A stretch of 11,788 bases of DNA from JBQTIQ01 sp052387955 (GTDB taxonomy: Bacteria > Actinomycetota > Acidimicrobiia > Acidimicrobiales > JACDCH01), in NCBI GenBank assembly GCA_052387955.1, contig JBQTIQ010000022.1, positions 1 through 11,788 on the forward strand, written 5' to 3'. This document shows, in pieces, positions 1-6,425 of this stretch. The position numbers were made by a program, and so were the translations under genes. Below the pieces are notes generated by a model. The model worked only from the letters and a program-made list of their open reading frames with translations. It did not search any database and was not told where the DNA came from. The number at the start of each line of letters is the position of its first letter. Position 1 is the stretch's first letter.

Positions 1-970
1 TTGGCGTGCCACGCAGCGCGTACCTCGCCTCGAGGGTCGCCGGCGTCGAGCAGGCCCAGCAGCCTGGTGCGACCGAGGTCATCGAGTCGCTCGTCGGCCC
101 TGGTCAACAACCGGCGACACCGATACAGCGGATCGTCTTTGTGGCCCCGGTGACCGACCGTCTCGTTTTGCACGCGACGGCGGCACTCGTCGAGCTTCGA
201 GTTGGCGAGCTTCACGACATGGAACGGGTCGGCGACCTGGACAGCGTCGGGGACCATCGTGTCGAACACCGCCCGGTAGGGGCCCGACAGGTCCAACGTC
301 GCCCAGGCGATGTTCGCTCGCCACTCGTCGCTGCGAGCCGCCAGCCACCGGCACGGCTCAAGACCGCTGCGACCAGGGACAACATCGAGGAGCCGGCCCG
401 CGCCCACGTCGACGATCGAGGCCGACCACGCTTGGCGATGCCACGGGCCGACACGCACGAACAGCGTCTCATCGAGGCCGAGCGCGCTCGGCCGGCCGAT
501 CCGGTCGGGGTCGTCGTCAACGAGCGCGGTGCCGTAGGCGATCACGGTGTCGTTGATCGTGTGCCAGTCGCAGTCGAGCTCGACCGCGACCTCGTTCACG
601 GTGCGGCCGTTGCGTCCGACCTGCTCGGTCACCCACCCCAGCGCGATCGGTCATCACCAACCGGGGTGCGGCGATGGCAGGAGCCTCCTCGGTCCACGAG
701 CCCGTCGCGCACGCCTGGGGCTGGGCACGACCAGCGCCGCTTGCGCCACACCAACCGGACCGGCCGACCGAAGCACGGCAGGTCGACCAGCTCGACGTTC
801 GGCCGATCCTTGACCGTCACGCCGCCGGCGCATGCTGGACACGACGGCCGCTGATCGCGCGTCTCGACATGCACTCGCAGCGGACCGTCGCGCTCGTCAA
901 CAACGCCGAGCACATTCACCTCCGGCAGTCCGACCAGCAGCTCGCACACACGCGTAGGGTCCACTTCCAC
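1..970 (-). pseudogene. ISL3-family transposase, frameshifted and cut by window edge
   Basis: The product would be a DDE transposase acting on the ISL3 element's ends. The first 86 residues, from a GTG at 970, carry the N-terminal zinc-binding region: CPAC at residues 44-47, then LPCFGRPVRLVWRKRRWSC. The family sequence then moves to a second frame near 712 (CATGSWTEEAPAIAAP) and to a third near 636 (TEQVGRNGRTVNEVAVELDC). Each change is equivalent to one extra base, or two lost. The third frame stays open to the window start. It holds the first catalytic Asp in LGLDETLFVRVG (codon 471-473) and the second in ADPFHVVKLAN (codon 228-230). The catalytic Glu would lie beyond the edge. About 320 of the usual roughly 400 or more codons are present. 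Two shifts within about 80 bases argue for decay. Programmed frameshifting is known in some other IS families, but two shifts in the same direction are hard to explain that way. Confidence 0.85.
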
Positions 971-1028
971 AGGGGCTCTCCCGAACTCGACTGCCTTCGA
1001 CAGCCGTCAAGTTCGCAGGGCCCCTGTG
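968..1028. repeat. Long imperfect inverted repeat at the ISL3 end
   Basis: The arm at 968-991 (cacaggggctctcccgaac, then tcgac) pairs with the reverse complement of 1006-1028 (cacaggggccctgcgaac, then ttgac). The first nine bases are identical, with few mismatches and one gap over 24 positions. The spacer is 14 bases. The inner arm contains the transposase's GTG start, so an mRNA begun outside it would fold its own start into a hairpin. The outer arm probably forms part of the IS terminal repeat. The pair could alternatively block read-through transcription into the transposase. The pairing is directly visible; the role is inferred. Confidence 0.6.
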
Positions 1029-1047
1029 CCAACTCAGCGATGCCCTA

Positions 1048-1224
1048 CACCCCGCTCATTTCCGAAGCGCCCCATTGCTCGGCCTCGTCGATCTAGGATC
1101 GGAGCTCGTTGATCCGTTGCCGGTACTGGCGTTTGGCTCGGGCGTCGAGCGCCGGACCGAGGTCGGCCATGGGGGCGTCGGATGTGCCGGTGAGGTCGGT
1201 TGCCGGGATGTCGAGGCCGGGCAC
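1048..1224 (-). pseudogene. Detached C-terminal tail of the ATPase regulator
   Basis: Reading on past the regulator's TAG (1225-1227) in the same frame gives VPGLDIPATDLTG and then LDARAKRQYRQRINELRS, a second TAG at 1093-1095, and IDEAEQWGASE. This is the usual ending of this regulator group: a PG-hinge, a conserved LDxRAKxxYRxRxxELR helix and an acidic EAExW helix. The present reading frame therefore stops short of the ancestral protein. Beyond about 1055 the match ends; a one-base change there would give an ENER-like continuation. The ISL3 end follows. Translation of this tail would need read-through of two stops, so it is treated as non-functional. Confidence 0.75.
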
Positions 1225-3936
1225 CTACACCAGACGAGCGAGGTGGGTGAGCCCGACGATGTGGGCGAGCGCTCCGGCCTCGCCTCCTGCGGCGATCGTC
1301 CAGACATCGCCGTCGCGGGTGAGCCTCGCCGCTCTCGGGGGGTTCGAAGGGCCGGTCGGATCCGCTCGGGTCGTCGGCGGCACTGCGGCTCGGCGGCTCC
1401 ACGGTGGGGAGAGGACCAGTCCCTCGCGTTCGGCGATCGCCTCGGCGGCAGCAGTGGCGGCATCGTCGGCCTGGGTGTCGCCGGCCGCCCGCTGCGCGTC
1501 GCCGAGGAAGCGAAGGCAGTGCGCCTCGATCACCGGTGACAGCGTCCGAGCCTGACCGAGGGCCCTCTGGGCGAGCGCGATGGCGTCGTGGTGGTCGCCG
1601 GCGAGGAGTTGGAGTTGCCCGAGGAGCAGGTCGGTCGGTAGCGGGACCTCGGTGCAGATCAGTCCAGCGAATGGTTCCAGTGTGGCGGCGATGGCCGGCG
1701 CGAGGCCCGGCAGTTGGAGCTCGTCGGCAAGGACGGCCATGAGGCCGAGGGTGGCGAGGGCGTCGGGGGCTTCGAACGCGGCGTTCGGCTTCGAGAGCCA
1801 GCGGGCGGCTCGGCGCTGGGCGGCGTCGCGGTCGCCGAGGAGCAGGTCCACGAGGGCGAGGCGGACCTGCATGAAAGTGGAGGGGATCCCGTCGAACACT
1901 TGGAGGAACTGGTTCTGGAGGTCGGCGATGTGGCGGTCGGGGAGGCCGTGGAGGATCATCGCTGGTCCCCGGATGCCCATTTCGAGGCCCAGCTGTTCGA
2001 AGGGATCGACCAGTCCGCGCGCCAACTGTGAGGTCGTTTCGATGGTTTCGAGTGCGCTGACCCGGTCGCCCGCGGCCAGCAGGAGGGCGGCCTTGCGGAG
2101 CAGGGCCGCGTATCGCCACGACGGCGAAGGCGCGACCGCCGCGAGTGCTTCGAACTCGTCGAGCGCGTGGCGAGCGGCGCTCAGGTCGCCGCGAAGGAGC
2201 AGGTCGTCGAAGCGCCACTCGTAGCCAGCGACCGAGAGGTCGGGTCGTCCGGCGGCCCGGGCCAGGTCAAGGATCTCCTCGGCGAGGCGTCCCCGTCGGC
2301 GGAGGTCCTTGACGCTGCCGACGACGAAAGCCCGGTCGCACAGTGCGACGAGGAGAGCACCGGGGTCGTCGAGCCGGCGCGCCACGGCGACGGCCTCGTC
2401 AGCGAAGCCGGAGGCCTCGTCGTGCCGGGCCGGGGGTTGGAGCGCCAGCATGGCCCGGCGACCAAGGAGCGCGGATCGCAGCGCCGAGTCACCACTTCCA
2501 AGTTGCGCGTCGAGCCCGGCGAGCCGTTCCCGCCCGTCAGGGTCGGGGATGAAGGGGTTGTGGGAGCGCTGCCGGGCGACCTCGATGGTGGCGATGCTCG
2601 CGACGTCGAGCTCACCGGAGGACTCGGCGGCGCGGTCGAAGCACTCGAGCGCGGCGGGGCGCTCCGCCAGGTCCCACCGTGCCTCGCCCAGACCCATCCA
2701 GAGCTGCCCGAGGATCGCTGGTGGCGCCGAGGCGAAGGCGTTGAGGGCGCGAGCGAGCAGATCGGCGGCATCGCCTGCCCGCCGTCGACGCCGCAGCCCC
2801 GTCGCAATCCTGATCACCGCCTTCGCCGCATCGGCGGGAGGAACCGAGGGCACCGCAGCCAGCCAGTGACGGGCTTGCTCGAGCCCGTCGTCGTCTCCGC
2901 TGGGGGTGTTGGCCCAGAATTCGGCGAGCGCACGATGGGCGTCTTTGCGCTCGGCGGGCCCGAGTCGACCGGCGGCAGCCGCGGCAAGGAGGTCGTGGCG
3001 AAACCACCGGCTGTCGGGTTGGGGTGTGAGGATGTCGGCGAGCACATCTCGCTCCAGCGCCGCGTCCGTCTTGTCTTCGCCGGCTCGAAGGGCGTGGGCG
3101 ATGGCCGCGAGGGGAGCGGACGGCCCGGCGAGGGCGAACACCGACAGGACGTTCGCGGTCGGGGCGCCAAGCTGCTCGATCGCCCTCGTCAACAGCTGGT
3201 TGGCCGCAATCGACAGCCGGTTGTCCTCGACCGCCAACAGTCCTCGCACGAGGAGCGGGTTGCCGCCCGTCATCCGGTGCAGCGCCGACGCTTCCGTGGA
3301 TGCCAGCACCTCGCCGTTGACCAAGGCGGCGATCGAGGCGATGTCGGCGGCGGAGACGCCGCTGAGCACGATCGGCTCGGCTTCGGTCATCAGCCGGGTC
3401 AGGGCGTCAGGGTGGGGCTCACCGGTACGGACGGTGGCGACCACCAGAACGGGGTACCCGACGAGGCGTTCGGCGACGAGTCGCAGCAGGATCAGCGACG
3501 CGTCGTCGGCCCAGTGCAGGTCCTCGAGCACGACCAGCCGCCACCACCCGGCGCCGATCGAGTCGCCGACCACAGCCGCCAGCTCGTCGATCTGGTCGGC
3601 CGCGCCGACACTGGCATCTGCGTGGGGCAGGGCAACGCCGAGGTCGCGAAGGACACGCCGCCAAAGCGAGAACCGGGCGGTGTCTCGTTCGTCCGCAAAC
3701 CCACGTAGGACCCGGTCGCCGGCGGCGAGTCGGTCCGCGACCACGTGGTTGACCAACGTCGTCTTGCCAATGCCCGCCTCGCCGCTGATCAGCACGACGA
3801 CGGATCCCGGCGTCGGATCGCTGATCAGGCCCCGGAGCCTCGCCACCTCCCGGGCCCGGCCGACCGGCTCCGCCCCGCCGTCACGATGGAGGTCCCGGGT
3901 CACGGACGGATTCTCACGCGTCGAGGTCGTCGACAT
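1225..3936 (-). CDS. Large AAA/LuxR-type ATPase regulator, C-terminally truncated
   Basis: This 903-residue protein belongs to the STAND-like ATPase regulators that couple ATP binding to signalling or transcription through a long helical repeat region. Near the N-terminus is a VGRxxEVARL motif (about 25-34), a Walker A GEAGIGKTT (52-60) and a Walker B LVVLEDLHWAD (134-144). The TGGNPLLVRGLL segment is typical of the sensor region. From about 340 to 850 it is Ala/Leu-rich, with helical TPR-like units. The end (DGDVWTIAAGGEAGALAHIVGLTHLARLV) starts a conserved C-terminal domain that is cut off by TAG. No helix-turn-helix is seen, so DNA binding is unproven. The ATG at 3936 is preceded by GAAGGG with a short spacer and lies 10 bases after the stop of the upstream VOC gene, so the two are probably co-transcribed. 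The ligand is unknown. The truncation may have inactivated it. Confidence 0.8.
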   Translation of the reverse strand: MSTTSTRENPSVTRDLHRDGGAEPVGRAREVARLRGLISDPTPGSVVVLISGEAGIGKTTLVNHVVADRLAAGDRVLRGFADERDTARFSLWRRVLRDLGVALPHADASVGAADQIDELAAVVGDSIGAGWWRLVVLEDLHWADDASLILLRLVAERLVGYPVLVVATVRTGEPHPDALTRLMTEAEPIVLSGVSAADIASIAALVNGEVLASTEASALHRMTGGNPLLVRGLLAVEDNRLSIAANQLLTRAIEQLGAPTANVLSVFALAGPSAPLAAIAHALRAGEDKTDAALERDVLADILTPQPDSRWFRHDLLAAAAAGRLGPAERKDAHRALAEFWANTPSGDDDGLEQARHWLAAVPSVPPADAAKAVIRIATGLRRRRRAGDAADLLARALNAFASAPPAILGQLWMGLGEARWDLAERPAALECFDRAAESSGELDVASIATIEVARQRSHNPFIPDPDGRERLAGLDAQLGSGDSALRSALLGRRAMLALQPPARHDEASGFADEAVAVARRLDDPGALLVALCDRAFVVGSVKDLRRRGRLAEEILDLARAAGRPDLSVAGYEWRFDDLLLRGDLSAARHALDEFEALAAVAPSPSWRYAALLRKAALLLAAGDRVSALETIETTSQLARGLVDPFEQLGLEMGIRGPAMILHGLPDRHIADLQNQFLQVFDGIPSTFMQVRLALVDLLLGDRDAAQRRAARWLSKPNAAFEAPDALATLGLMAVLADELQLPGLAPAIAATLEPFAGLICTEVPLPTDLLLGQLQLLAGDHHDAIALAQRALGQARTLSPVIEAHCLRFLGDAQRAAGDTQADDAATAAAEAIAEREGLVLSPPWSRRAAVPPTTRADPTGPSNPPRAARLTRDGDVWTIAAGGEAGALAHIVGLTHLARLV

Positions 3937-3946
3937 CGCCCTTCGC

Positions 3947-4477
3947 TCAGCGGGCCAGGAAGTTGGTGGTCCAGTGCGGGGCCGTCGAGCACTCGACGAC
4001 CTCGTCGTCGGCCTGGGTCGGGTCGAAGCGCGGGTTCGGGCAGGTGACCTCGCCCTCGAGCCCGTCGGGATCCCGGAAGGGCACCAGGAGGTATGGGCCC
4101 ATCGGCGTCACCGCTCCGTCGGAGGCTCCGGCGGCGACCAGCCGATCACGGAGATCCAGCAGCGCCGGCTCGTCGTCTACAAGCAATGCGAAACGATCGA
4201 TCCGGCCCCGCTGACCGCTCTGCGTGCCGATGCCGTCAGCAACCGGGTCATACCCCGGGATCTCGAATGCGCGCAGCACCGTGTCCCGGCCGATGGCGAA
4301 CACCGCGTGCACCAGAAACGGCGGATGACCCATCCGCAGGGAGATCACGTGCGGCAGCCCGAGCAAACCCTCGTAGAAGGTCCGGAACCGGCCCAGGTCG
4401 CTGGTGATCACTGTGATGGACCCGACGGCGGTCACCCGTGCCGGCTTCGCCGCAGCATGCGTTGTCGAGTCGCTCAT
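3947..4477 (-). CDS. VOC-family (glyoxalase/dioxygenase fold) protein
   Basis: This is a 176-residue vicinal-oxygen-chelate protein made of two βαβββ units. The first opens with VGSITVITSDLGRFRTFYEGLLGLPHV and the second with RIDRFALLVDDEPALLDLRDRL, ending in PYLLVPFRDPDGLEGEV, a typical VOC closing strand. Such proteins bind a divalent metal and act as lyases, dioxygenases, isomerases or drug-binding proteins; the substrate cannot be predicted here. The start is placed at ATG 4477 because GGAGG lies about eight bases upstream. A farther ATG at 4504 lacks such a site. It immediately precedes the ATPase regulator gene (10-base gap), so it may belong to that regulon or sense a related ligand. 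The C-terminal CSTAPHWTTNFLAR tail is not part of the fold core. Confidence 0.85.
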   Translation of the reverse strand: MSDSTTHAAAKPARVTAVGSITVITSDLGRFRTFYEGLLGLPHVISLRMGHPPFLVHAVFAIGRDTVLRAFEIPGYDPVADGIGTQSGQRGRIDRFALLVDDEPALLDLRDRLVAAGASDGAVTPMGPYLLVPFRDPDGLEGEVTCPNPRFDPTQADDEVVECSTAPHWTTNFLAR

Positions 4478-4629
4478 CGCGTCGACCTCCGCCGCTCGAC
4501 CCACAGACCGATGCTGTGAGCGGGCCAGTAGAACCGCATCGCCCGCGCGAGACCATCCAGCCAGATCGAAACCGCGGACGGTTGAAGCGCTGAGTTGGAT
4601 CCCTCGGTGTCTCGGTGCATGCCCTAAGG

Positions 4630-4656
4630 ACGTTCCTCGGGGCAGAACAACGTTCC
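4630..4656. repeat. Direct repeat ACGTTCC, 20-base period
   Basis: ACGTTCC occurs at 4630-4636 and 4650-4656, both followed by a C/T-rich CTC or CCTC. The 20-base spacing is close to two helical turns, which would suit a dimeric regulator on one face of the DNA. It lies about 150 bases upstream of the VOC start. A chance occurrence is quite possible. Confidence 0.3.
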
Positions 4657-4732
4657 CTCAGTTGTCGAGGCGGTGAAGAACACATGAAGCGAGGGCCAGG
4701 AGTCCCACTGAAGCTCTCCTTCGAGCAGGCCG

Positions 4733-4761
4733 CGGCTGCTCCCATCTCGGCGGAGCAGCCG
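4733..4761. terminator. Strong hairpin upstream of merR, possible terminator
   Basis: CGGCTGCTCC (4733-4742) pairs perfectly with GGAGCAGCCG (4752-4761) across a nine-base loop, and GGCC/GGCC flanks could lengthen the stem with a two-base bulge. There is no T-run on either strand, so it is not a canonical intrinsic terminator, although U-poor hairpin terminators are known in Actinobacteria. It sits 14 bases before the -35 box of the merR promoter and could insulate the operon from outside transcription. Confidence 0.4.
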
Positions 4762-4775
4762 GCCTGAGTGCCCCC

Positions 4776-4806
4776 TTGACCTTCAACTCGAGTCGAACCT
4801 TTACGG
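4776..4806 (+). promoter_or_regulatory. MerR-type promoter/operator of the metal operon
   Basis: A -35 hexamer TTGACC (4776-4781) is followed, after a long spacer of 18-19 bases, by a weak -10 (TTTACG or TTACGG, 4800-4806). The spacer carries the near-perfect palindrome TTCAACTCGAGTCGAA (4782-4797; one mismatched pair). This layout is the hallmark of MerR-family control: the dimer binds the spacer and untwists it so RNA polymerase can use the overlong promoter. The operator lies directly before merR, so autoregulation of the whole operon is expected. Transcription should start at about 4812-4814, at the ATG itself, implying a leaderless mRNA. Confidence 0.75.
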
Positions 4807-4813
4807 TTGGGTC

Positions 4814-5266
4814 ATGAGCACCTACACGATCGGCGAGACGGCCGAACGCAGCGGCTTCAGCGCCTCGGCCCTGCGCTACTACGAAGGCATCGGCCTCGTC
4901 GCACCGTCGACGCGCACCACTGCCGGCTACCGCCTCTACGACGACGACACCCTCGCTCGACTCGCGTTCATCGCCCGGGCCAAGCAGCTCGGCTGCTGCC
5001 TCGAGGAGATCACCGATCTCGTCGGCATCTGGGACGGCGAACGCTGCGGACCGGTCCAGAAGCGGTTCCACGACCTCGTCACCAGCAAGCTCGCCGACGC
5101 CCAACGCCAGATCACCGAGCTCACCGCCCTGTCCGACCAGCTCCGCCACGCCGCCGCACAGCTCGCCGGGCCCGCCATCGACGGCCCCTGCGACGAGAGC
5201 TGCGCTTGCCTCGCCCTCGACGGCGCCCTCGCCCCCGTCGCCTTCACCACGAAGGTCCCCCGATGA
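4814..5266 (+). CDS. MerR-family metal-responsive regulator
   Basis: This 150-residue cytosolic activator/repressor senses a metal through cysteines. The N-terminal winged helix is clear: YTIGETAERSGFSASALRYYEGIGLV (4-29), then the TTAGYRLYDDDTLARLAFI wing (35-53). A long dimerisation helix follows (about 80-116). C78 (in ERCGPV) sits where mercury- and lead-type MerR proteins carry their first ligand. The C-terminal loop GPCDESCAC gives C126, C130 and C132, consistent with a three-coordinate thiolate site for Hg(II), or another soft metal such as Pb, Cd or Zn. C61 and C62 are an extra pair. There is no convincing ribosome-binding site, and the promoter predicts a leaderless message. The stop overlaps the next ATG by four bases. 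I assign the family firmly and mercury only tentatively. Confidence 0.92.
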   Translation: MSTYTIGETAERSGFSASALRYYEGIGLVAPSTRTTAGYRLYDDDTLARLAFIARAKQLGCCLEEITDLVGIWDGERCGPVQKRFHDLVTSKLADAQRQITELTALSDQLRHAAAQLAGPAIDGPCDESCACLALDGALAPVAFTTKVPR

Positions 5267-5544
5267 GAAGGGCCAAGACAGCCGAGGACGGCCTCAACAT
5301 CCTCGGCCTTGGCGCCGCCGCCTGTGCCGCCTGCTGTGCCGGGCCGATCCTCGCGTTCCTCGGTGGGCTCGGCGGCGCCGGACTGGCCAGCACCTGGCTC
5401 ATCGGCGGCGCCGGCCTTCTCATCGTCGCCGCAGCCGCCGTCGGGTTCGTCCTGGCGCGCCGCCGGCGCCAGCAATCTGCCGGCGCGGTCGCGCCCGACC
5501 GGCCTGTCCCCGTCGAGCTCACCGGACGCGCCCACCGGTCATGA
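5263..5544 (+). CDS. MerT-like two-helix membrane protein with Cys-Cys motif
   Basis: This 93-residue inner-membrane protein has two predicted transmembrane helices, about 12-35 and 40-65, separated by a short Gly-rich turn. They end in the basic stop-transfer stretch ARRRRQQ and a hydrophilic tail. The first helix carries CAACCAGP (C21, C24, C25). A vicinal Cys pair followed by Gly-Pro in the first helix is the signature of mercuric transporters of the MerT/MerF kind, which hand Hg(II) across the membrane through paired thiols. It is shorter than MerT (about 116) and nearer MerF (about 80), and it has no second Cys pair in a cytoplasmic loop, so the assignment is by analogy. The ATG at 5263 overlaps the merR stop (ATGA), implying coupled translation. 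The stop overlaps the next ATG in the same way. Confidence 0.7.
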   Translation: MRRAKTAEDGLNILGLGAAACAACCAGPILAFLGGLGGAGLASTWLIGGAGLLIVAAAAVGFVLARRRRQQSAGAVAPDRPVPVELTGRAHRS

Positions 5545-5639
5545 CCGCCACACGCGCCGGCCGCGCTGCCGCGGCCCAGTTCATCGTCACCACCGCCCAC
5601 GGCGCCCGAACCCCACCCGCACCCAGGAGCACCCCGTGA
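5541..5639 (+). CDS. Possible 32-residue mini-protein linking two operon genes
   Basis: An ATG at 5541 overlaps the stop of the MerT-like gene (ATGA), and its TGA (5637-5639) overlaps the next gene's GTG (GTGA). The frame therefore fits exactly between its neighbours. The peptide is Ala/Arg/Pro-rich (MTATRAGRAAAAQFIVTTAH and so on), with no cysteine, no transmembrane segment and no recognisable domain. It may be a true small protein, a translational relay carrying ribosomes to the next start, or the shrunken remnant of a lost gene. The exact double overlap is the only evidence. Confidence 0.35.
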   Translation: MTATRAGRAAAAQFIVTTAHGARTPPAPRSTP

Positions 5640-5995
5640 ACCCGATGCCCATCTCCGACGCCACCGCCCCCATCGCCTGTACCGCCAGCAGCGAGGAGAT
5701 CCCGGTCCGCATCGAACAGGTCGAGCGCATGCGCACCTACCTCGACCGGCTCGAGCGCACTGCGCACGGACTCCTGCTGCACTTCCCGAACCGGCCCGAC
5801 ATCGACGCCGACCTCCGCAAGTTCGCGGTCGACGAGAAGCGCTGCTGCACCTTCTGGGGCTTCGCCGTCTCCACCAACGACCACCAACTCACGCTCCGCT
5901 GGGATGGACCGCTCGATGTCGAGCACTTCTTCGAGCAGCTCGTCGCCTTCTTCGAAGGTGACGAACCCCTCTCCGCGATCAGCGGACTCCTGTGA
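5636..5995 (+). CDS. Small Cys-Cys protein of the MerR-operon type
   Basis: This 119-residue soluble protein starts at GTG 5636, with AGGAG six bases upstream. It has the pattern of small proteins or domains often found beside, or fused to, actinobacterial MerR regulators. An IACT-type start (C15) leads into a helix rich in Glu/Arg (EQVERMRTYLDRLERT). A short β-region (GLLLHFPNRPDIDADL) is followed by a helix ending in the conserved DEKRCCTFWGFAV (C70, C71). The vicinal Cys pair is a plausible soft-metal (Hg, As or Cd) binding or relay site. The exact biochemical role of the family is, to my knowledge, not established. Within this operon it would suit a cytoplasmic metal chaperone receiving ions from the membrane protein. 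The closing strand and helix (HQLTLRWDGPLDVEHFFEQL) look intact. Confidence 0.75.
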   Translation: MNPMPISDATAPIACTASSEEIPVRIEQVERMRTYLDRLERTAHGLLLHFPNRPDIDADLRKFAVDEKRCCTFWGFAVSTNDHQLTLRWDGPLDVEHFFEQLVAFFEGDEPLSAISGLL

Positions 5996-6076
5996 AACCA
6001 CCGGCGCGGTCGGCCTGGCAACGTCACAACTGTAGGAACGATCCACGTGGGAGGCCCGCGACGTACGGTAACGGGG

Positions 6077-6154
6077 GTGGAGATCGAGGTCCTCGCCGTC
6101 CCGGACTGCCCCAACCGACGCCACCGCCATCACCAGCGCCATGACCGAGCCTGA
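6077..6154 (+). pseudogene. Remnant of a thioredoxin-like gene, N-terminus only
   Basis: From GTG 6077 (preceded by GGGGG) the frame reads VEIEVLAVPDCPNR, a typical first strand and active-site loop of small thioredoxin-fold proteins found in actinobacterial metal operons. It then turns at once into RHRHHQRHDRA and stops at 6152-6154. The family normally has about 90-110 residues, so only the first 14 or so are recognisable. The rest is deleted or displaced. The lone Cys in PDCP is the expected catalytic or metal position. Sequence up to 6076 after the previous stop shows nothing else. Confidence 0.55.
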
Positions 6155-6425
6155 TCCCTGCCGCGACCCCGTGCCCCTCGACGGGCCCGGCACCAACGCC
6201 GCGGCAAGAAGGTTCAGTGCGAGCGGTCTCGGAGCTCTGGCTCCCCGAGGGCACGTGCGCTCACCTCGTCGAGGACTTCTGCAACCACGCCAACCTGTAC
6301 TGCGACCGCCATCACCTGGCCATGACCGTCAGCAGGCACCCGGTCGAGCCATCACCGTCGGCGCCGCCGCCGCCATCGGCCGCGGTACGTGGGCGGATGC
6401 CGCCGCCGAGGTGCACCGACGGTGA
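6141..6425 (+). pseudogene. Remnant of a MerB-like (organomercurial lyase-type) gene
   Basis: Two protein-like segments lie in different frames. From about 6217 the frame reads ELWLPEGTCAHLVEDFCN and then HANLYCDRHHL, a Cys/His-rich stretch. After a shift between about 6318 and 6333, the other frame reads APGRAITVGAAAAIGRGTWA and ends at TGA 6423-6425. Together they resemble the C-terminal third of alkylmercury lyases, where an FCxHxxxF-type segment containing a catalytic Cys is followed by a helix of the form xxEAxxIGRxTW. The same stop overlaps the GTG of the next gene, as expected for a former operon member. An ATG at 6141 opens the second frame but gives unrelated residues at first. The lyase assignment is by remembered pattern and is tentative; the broken state is more certain. 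Confidence 0.45.

Larger units (their letters stand above)
1..1030 (-). mobile_element. Partial ISL3-family insertion sequence, one end present
   Basis: The element is recognised from the transposase remnant that fills it and from a strong inverted repeat just outside the transposase start. Only the 5' end, relative to the transposase, lies in the window; the other end is beyond position 1. The outer boundary is set at about 1030 because an imperfect terminal-type repeat ends there and because the neighbouring regulator's recognisable C-terminal sequence fades out around 1050. I cannot define the exact terminal base or a target-site duplication without the other end. The transposase is frameshifted, so this copy is unlikely to move by itself. 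Confidence 0.6.
4478..4813. other. Divergent intergenic region (336 bases)
   Basis: The gap separates the minus-strand VOC gene from the plus-strand merR gene and should hold both promoters. The right end contains a clear MerR-type promoter. The middle holds a 10-bp-stem hairpin and a pair of direct repeats, listed separately. I found no convincing gene. The VOC promoter was not identified. A 27-codon frame at 4684-4767 has no ribosome-binding site and no recognisable sequence. Confidence 0.6.

Noticed and set aside
6..854. 282-codon plus-strand frame across the left end
   Set aside because: It is antisense to an ISL3 transposase whose DDE motifs and zinc finger are readable on the minus strand; its own translation resembles nothing.
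1225..1227. TAG decoded as an amino acid (pyrrolysine or suppression)
   Set aside because: A second TAG follows, then an IS junction; no pyrrolysine machinery or other reassigned TAG is visible, so gene decay is simpler.
2167..4519. Long plus-strand open frames (513 and 537 codons) opposite the ATPase regulator and VOC genes
   Set aside because: They are antisense to genes with clear Walker and VOC motifs, have low-complexity Arg/Ser/Pro/Gly-rich translations, and follow from the high GC content.
4684..4767. 27-codon frame before merR
   Set aside because: No ribosome-binding site and no recognisable residues; it spans the hairpin, so it is probably chance.
4807..5262. N-terminal extension of the MerT-like gene back through merR
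   Set aside because: The extension is an Arg/Pro-rich shadow of merR; the ATGA overlap at 5263 gives a proper start.
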